From Luscinia megarhynchos (lineage: Eukaryota > Chordata > Aves > Passeriformes > Turdidae), in the NCBI GenBank assembly GCA_034336665.1, contig JAPFBE010000002.1, forward strand, positions 13,866,906-13,930,905: DNA of 64,000 nt, in the 5' to 3' direction. Numbering within the stretch: position 1 is the stretch's first letter; each line of letters starts with the position of its first letter. The translations under genes and the position numbers were made by a program. The notes under the pieces were generated by a model that ran no database searches, was not told the DNA's origin, and saw only the letters and a list, made by a program, of their open reading frames with translations. Below, one piece after another: positions 59,401-64,000 of the stretch.

Positions 59401-61824
59401 GGTTCTTGAACATCAGCATGTATACATAGCAGGATCAGGCTTGTTCTCTTTATTCTGTTCTTGTCTTTCTGGTCTATACATGAGCACTGTGATCTACAGG
59501 CATACCAAGTTTTAAAGAAGTATGATTCACTCCTTATTCAAAATCTCACCAAATTTAATCTATGCCATCCAATTTTTCTTTTATTATTTCTTTGCATTTT
59601 GTTAATGAGTTCAGAGAGTTTATTCGTAGCTAACTTCATGCTTTTCTTCCAAAGTAACTATTCACACATCTTTACCATATCTTCTTTCCACACTGAAGAA
59701 CAATTATTTTGGATCATTTTCTGGTGCATAGAGTTGTGAGGTTTTTATTTAATATTAAAAGTCAGTTTAAGAAGAACTGAAAATCTGTTCACTGGAATAG
59801 ATCATAAATAGAAGATTTTATACTCTCCGCTGCCTGGGTTACTGTACAAGCATCATATTCTAACTAAAATGTCAAAATGTGGACAAAAATAAAATGCCCT
59901 CCAAGCTGAATAGAATGTTTTTTATTCACAACACACATTTATATGGGGGCAGGATAGAAAATATGATGAGACACATTGGCTTATTCCCTTTGTGAAAGAA
60001 GATATCAAACCATAGCACTATTAGAGAAGTGATTCTCAGCTAGCAGGACAAGATCCATTTCTGAGTCATCATGAATTTCTGCCGAGGGTGGAAGCAAGTT
60101 GGCATGATTTAAATGTTGAAATATAAGAAAAAATATTGAAGGATGGCTAAAAAAAACCCCACAGTGGCCAGAATTTCTACGGGAAAAGAGTTTGTTTGGC
60201 CAGATCAGCCAGGACTAACAAATCCTGTTGTGGTATGTAACCAAGTGAGGTGAGGCTGAAGGACAGGAGGAGATGAAATGAAAGAAGAGAAGAGCTCACC
60301 ACGCAGCCTTCTTGGACTAATGGATGGAAACACTCCACTCTCCCTTTTGTCTTACCCCGGCTGGGCCCATCAGCATCCTGACTCCTGCGTGGGGCTGGAG
60401 GAACTCCAGCACACTTTTAGCTAATGGGTGGGGGGGCAGGTGGGGCACAAAACTGCCGAGTTTGGAAAACTGCTGAGTGACCAGGCACCATAAGACATCC
60501 TCTCTGTGACGTTTTGGATGGAAATTTAAGAGTTACGCGCTTTTGGTAAACAATTTAAAGTTCCCCTGGCAAAACAGGCAGTGTTTTGTTTCCAGCCTGA
60601 GCATTGGTAGGGTGCCCATTACCATAGATGAGCAAGCTCAAAGACTGCAGGCTTTCAGAAACACATGGGATGTGTCAAGCTGACCCACTTCTTGAGAGCC
60701 TTTGTGAAATGTCCTGTACTTGTTAGATGTTAGGATGTCAAGAATGTTTAAGTCTCCACTGACGCGATAATTATTGTTATGGTGTTTATAGAGGTGGGAG
60801 GGCCCTAAGGGAAAGGAGGCCAAAAAGAAGAATCAGGAAGTGAGATGAGTAAAGCTTCAGGAATTGCACACAGATAGAGTTTTGTCTTGCTTTTCTCTTT
60901 AGCTCACTTCAGTAAAAGAGATGCTTACATATGAGAAACTATTTTTTTCCTCTCCGCATCTGTCACACATACAAATTTAAATGCTCCACATGTTAATTTA
61001 GTGGCAAAAGTAGATTTTAGATGGACTTTAGTGGTGTGAAATTGTCAGGTGAAAAGACAATATTCTAATAATCTTCAGCTATTGTAGCTGCTCCCACTCC
61101 TACCAATCTGTAGTTTGTCTCACATCTGTTTCAGGGAAACAAGTTAGCATTGAATCCTGAATATCTGCTGCCCTTTTTAGATTGTAGCATTTTATTGTAC
61201 ATGACCAATCACTATGTTATGATTTATGGAATATGTTAAATATACAAGAAGACTGTAGGATGTACAGACGGTTGCTTCCTTTTATTTCAGTATAAAAACA
61301 TGTGTTTACAAAGCACATTGTCTGACAAAATGCAAAGTATTTTTCTGACTTTGTTCAGTCATAGTAACCTTGGAGAATACTTGCATGACAGAGCAATTAA
61401 TATATTTCAAACAAGGTCATGATTTTGCAGGTGATTGTTTTTAAGATTAACTTGCCATTATGCATGCTGTCATGATTGCAGTGTATATGCTCAGAGCTTG
61501 GAGGAAGAGTAGCTTCCTGTTCTAGCACATGTTATTATTATTATTATTAAGATCAGCAATTATTGTTGTTTGCCAAGCCAGACCTATGCTAACCTCTGTC
61601 ATCAACAATACTGTTTAATCAGCTTGAAAAATGACTAAATCTTATCTACTTGACAGCTTCTTTTATCTTACCTTATGAACTTATCTGTGTAGGGATATTA
61701 TAGAATATGATATAAAAATCTTCAGTATATAAAAACCACATTATTATCACTGATTTGTCACAGCTGCATGGCACTGCCCCCCTTTGAAGTGTCTCAATAA
61801 TAATTCCTTTCTAGGAATTGAAAA

Positions 61825-61955
61825 GTTGAGAAAATCTGAGGGATGATCTGACCTCCTCTCCCCTCCATGGCTGGACCTGCTTTGCCATGAGCATTCCTGA
61901 CAGATGCCTGCTTAAACTCTTTATTAAACCTCCTGCGACTGAGACACTAACAGGT
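61825..61955 (-). repeat. Possible ancient CR1-like fragment, minus orientation
   Basis: GGATGATCTGACCTCCTCTC, a GAC(A)GATGCCTGCTTAAACTC-like segment and ATTAAACCTCCTGCGACTGAGAC follow the order of an inverted old CR1 3' region (GGTCT, then CTTAAAAACCTCCAGTGATGGAGA). Strongly diverged, so tentative. Confidence 0.35.
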
Positions 61956-62874
61956 TTCTCTTTGACTAGCAGCAATGCCAGGGAATGCTTGAGTGGTTTG
62001 AAAATATGTATTTAATTTGGATAGTCTGAAAATTAAACAGAATGCAAGCACATTTGTTGCTTTAATTTTTTTCAACTCCTTTTTTTTTGAAACATAGAAT
62101 TAAATTTTGATCCAGATTTACATTGCCACAGTGAGTGTTCAAAACTCATGAGTCAATGCCCACCCACAAATGAAGTTGGCTTAAAAGCCCATTTTCTTAA
62201 AAATAAGACATTTAGAGAAGATAGGTAGGTGGTTGGTTATTTGCCATCTGTTTTTTGAGTTTTTAGGTGACTTTATTTTCATATGTACAAGCTTTGTGGT
62301 GCAGAAAAATTTAAAAATCGCTTTAAAAATATAAAAGGTAGGATTCTTACTGCAGTCTCTTGACTTTGACCCAAGAACAAAAAAAATGTTGAAGGATTTG
62401 CAATGAAATAATAAAAATCAGCAACTCTTAATTTGATCTGATAGCAATCTTCTCAGTATTACAGCTTTATAATACTGTTAGCGAGAGAAACAGTGATCTG
62501 TATATATAGGTCCCCTCACATTTCATATATTTGGTATATTTTGGGAAAGGCTGAGGAAAAGTGTGGAGTGTGAATCCTTTTCATCTCAAAAAGCTCTCCA
62601 TTGTATATTGCTAACTGCAGTTTCACTTCTCTTTTTCTTAAGGTAATTAATGCATAATAATGCTTGCTATATTGCAAATACTGTCTGTACTCCTGGGTCT
62701 TAATAAAAGTTAAGTCTTGTAGTAGAGAAGAATTTATTTTAAAACATAAAGTTTTCAGTAAATAGTGATTCAGCATTGTCATGGATTTGTCACATTTGGC
62801 TGCTTCTTGGTAATTAAGTGGACTTTTTGATAAACAAGTGGTTTACTTAATTTTAATGATCTATTCTAGGATAA

Positions 62875-62965
62875 ACTTGCTTGTTAGAGACTCCTCATTT
62901 CTTCTAGTGAATATATTGTGCCCTTGTGTTAGAGAGTCCTTATTTCTTCTAGTGAATTTGTTGAT
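62875..62965. repeat. Two-copy 45-bp tandem duplication
   Basis: TGTTAGAGACTCCTCATTTC at 62882 recurs as TGTTAGAGAGTCCTTATTTC at 62927, and CTTCTAGTGAAT recurs at 62901 and 62946, exact 45-bp spacing. Confidence 0.88.
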
Positions 62966-64000
62966 GTGCCAGGCAACTTTGAGTAAACTCTGTGAATGCA
63001 AAGATCTCCTTTTGTGTAGTGCCTTGCACTCGGCTGCCTGGCTTGGTGAGAGCACAGCTGTAGCAACTCAAGAGTTTCCTGGAGTGCCACATTAAATTCA
63101 TATGACCCTTAGCATTCATCCCCTGCTCTGAGCTCACCCTTCCAAAGGTTCAATCTGTAGGAGACCCAAAGCTCTACAGCAGGTCAGCCCCTCCAACTTC
63201 AGGAAGTGCAGCAGGAAGCTGTATTGGAGAACCAGCTTATTAGTGAGAGCAAGGCAAATCCCATATTAAAATCATATCCTTTGGCTAATTAAGTTTGATT
63301 TTTCTTGTTTGCAGCAACCTTAGGGCCCATGCTAAAATGAGGACCCCGAGAATACATTTTCAAAAATTGTTGCCGTACTGCAGAAAGGTACAAATGGTGC
63401 ATAAGGAGATGTGTTTCAGTTTCTGATTGTCATAAGGTTTCTGGGCCACCCAGGCTTCTTAGCCAGTGAGTGACACACTGGGAGTGCACGGGGAACCATC
63501 AAGCACTGCAGTTTCTCTCTGTGCAAGGCTTGCACCACCCATAGATTGGCTGGTGGTGAAATTTACTGGGAAAAAATGTAGTACTCCCAGTAACAGTGCT
63601 CTGTGTCAGTACCAGAAGCATGAATCACTTCACTGACCAGTACATTGAGCTTCTCACCTGACTTCTTACCTTAGCTGTGTCAGCATTTAATGGAGAAATT
63701 AAGGTGCCTGGAGACATCCCTCCCATTCCAGCACATCTGACAAAAGCATATGAACCAGTTCCAGCTTAATCAAGCCTTCTGTGTTCTTAAAAATATTGTA
63801 TGTGATCATACAAATTAAGACTACCAGGATGCAAGTGCACTCAGAAAGAATTAAAGCTCCAAAGCTTCATCCAAATTATCATGTTCCTAATTATTATGGA
63901 TGCTTGACTTTGAAACATTTATAATGTCTTACAATATTTTTACAGGCATGAGATATTTACATTAAACTCATGGCATGATAAATTTTAATCTATGCCTTTT

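Larger units (their letters stand above)
56441..64000. other. Intergenic DNA upstream of RANBP9
   Basis: About 7.5 kb of AT-rich DNA. In mammals the next gene is MCUR1, but no MCUR1 exon is visible here. GC-richer patches at about 58240-58640 and 60290-60450 are unclassified. Simple repeats include GATA units near 59369-59385 and TTA units near 61532-61548. No RNA gene is recognised. Confidence 0.5.

Noticed and set aside
56441..64000. Search for MCUR1 exons or another gene upstream of RANBP9
   Set aside because: All open frames are short and unlike any protein I know; the gene is probably outside the window.

Overview
The window is vertebrate nuclear DNA, almost certainly from a bird. Three multi-exon genes can be rebuilt exon by exon, and their proteins closely match SIRT5, NOL7 and RANBP9. 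This is the gene order of human 6p23. All recognisable interspersed repeats are CR1 LINE fragments, the typical avian retroposon; there are no Alu, L1 or B1-type elements. I cannot name the species.

Layout. Positions 1-1800 are upstream DNA without a recognisable gene. A CpG island at about 1800-2340 is the SIRT5 promoter. SIRT5 (+) has eight coding exons between 2595 and 11026 and encodes 310 aa, a mitochondrial NAD+-dependent lysine desuccinylase/demalonylase/deglutarylase. Its short 3'UTR runs straight into the NOL7 CpG-island promoter. NOL7 (+) has eight coding exons between 11274 and 15027 and encodes 230 aa, a nucleolar ribosome-biogenesis protein. RANBP9 (-) faces NOL7 tail to tail. 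Its fourteen coding exons run from 54067 down to 16532 and encode 696 aa, the SPRY-LisH-CTLH-CRA scaffold of the CTLH (GID-like) E3 ubiquitin ligase. Its CpG-island promoter covers about 53300-54720. From 54720 to 64000 there is intergenic DNA with two or three CR1 pieces and simple repeats; no gene was recognised there.

Every exon junction given obeys GT-AG, and the reading phases add up across each gene (933, 693 and 2091 nt including stop codons). The three genes act in separate processes (mitochondrial acyl-lysine removal, pre-rRNA processing, ubiquitin ligase scaffolding); their adjacency is conserved synteny, not an operon.

The most unusual feature is a tandem duplication of about 117 bp covering RANBP9 coding exon 8, which encodes the core of the CTLH domain. 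The transcriptionally upstream copy is dead: it has an in-frame stop, a 1-bp deletion and no donor. It keeps an acceptor and lies directly against the working exon, so it now supplies that exon's polypyrimidine tract and probable branch point. Use of the old acceptor would create a 225-nt exon with a premature stop. Other points of interest are an unusual RANBP9 splice donor, a 23-nt RANBP9 microexon, a pyrimidine-rich NOL7 intron with repeated CTTATC motifs, and several small palindromes and tandem repeats.
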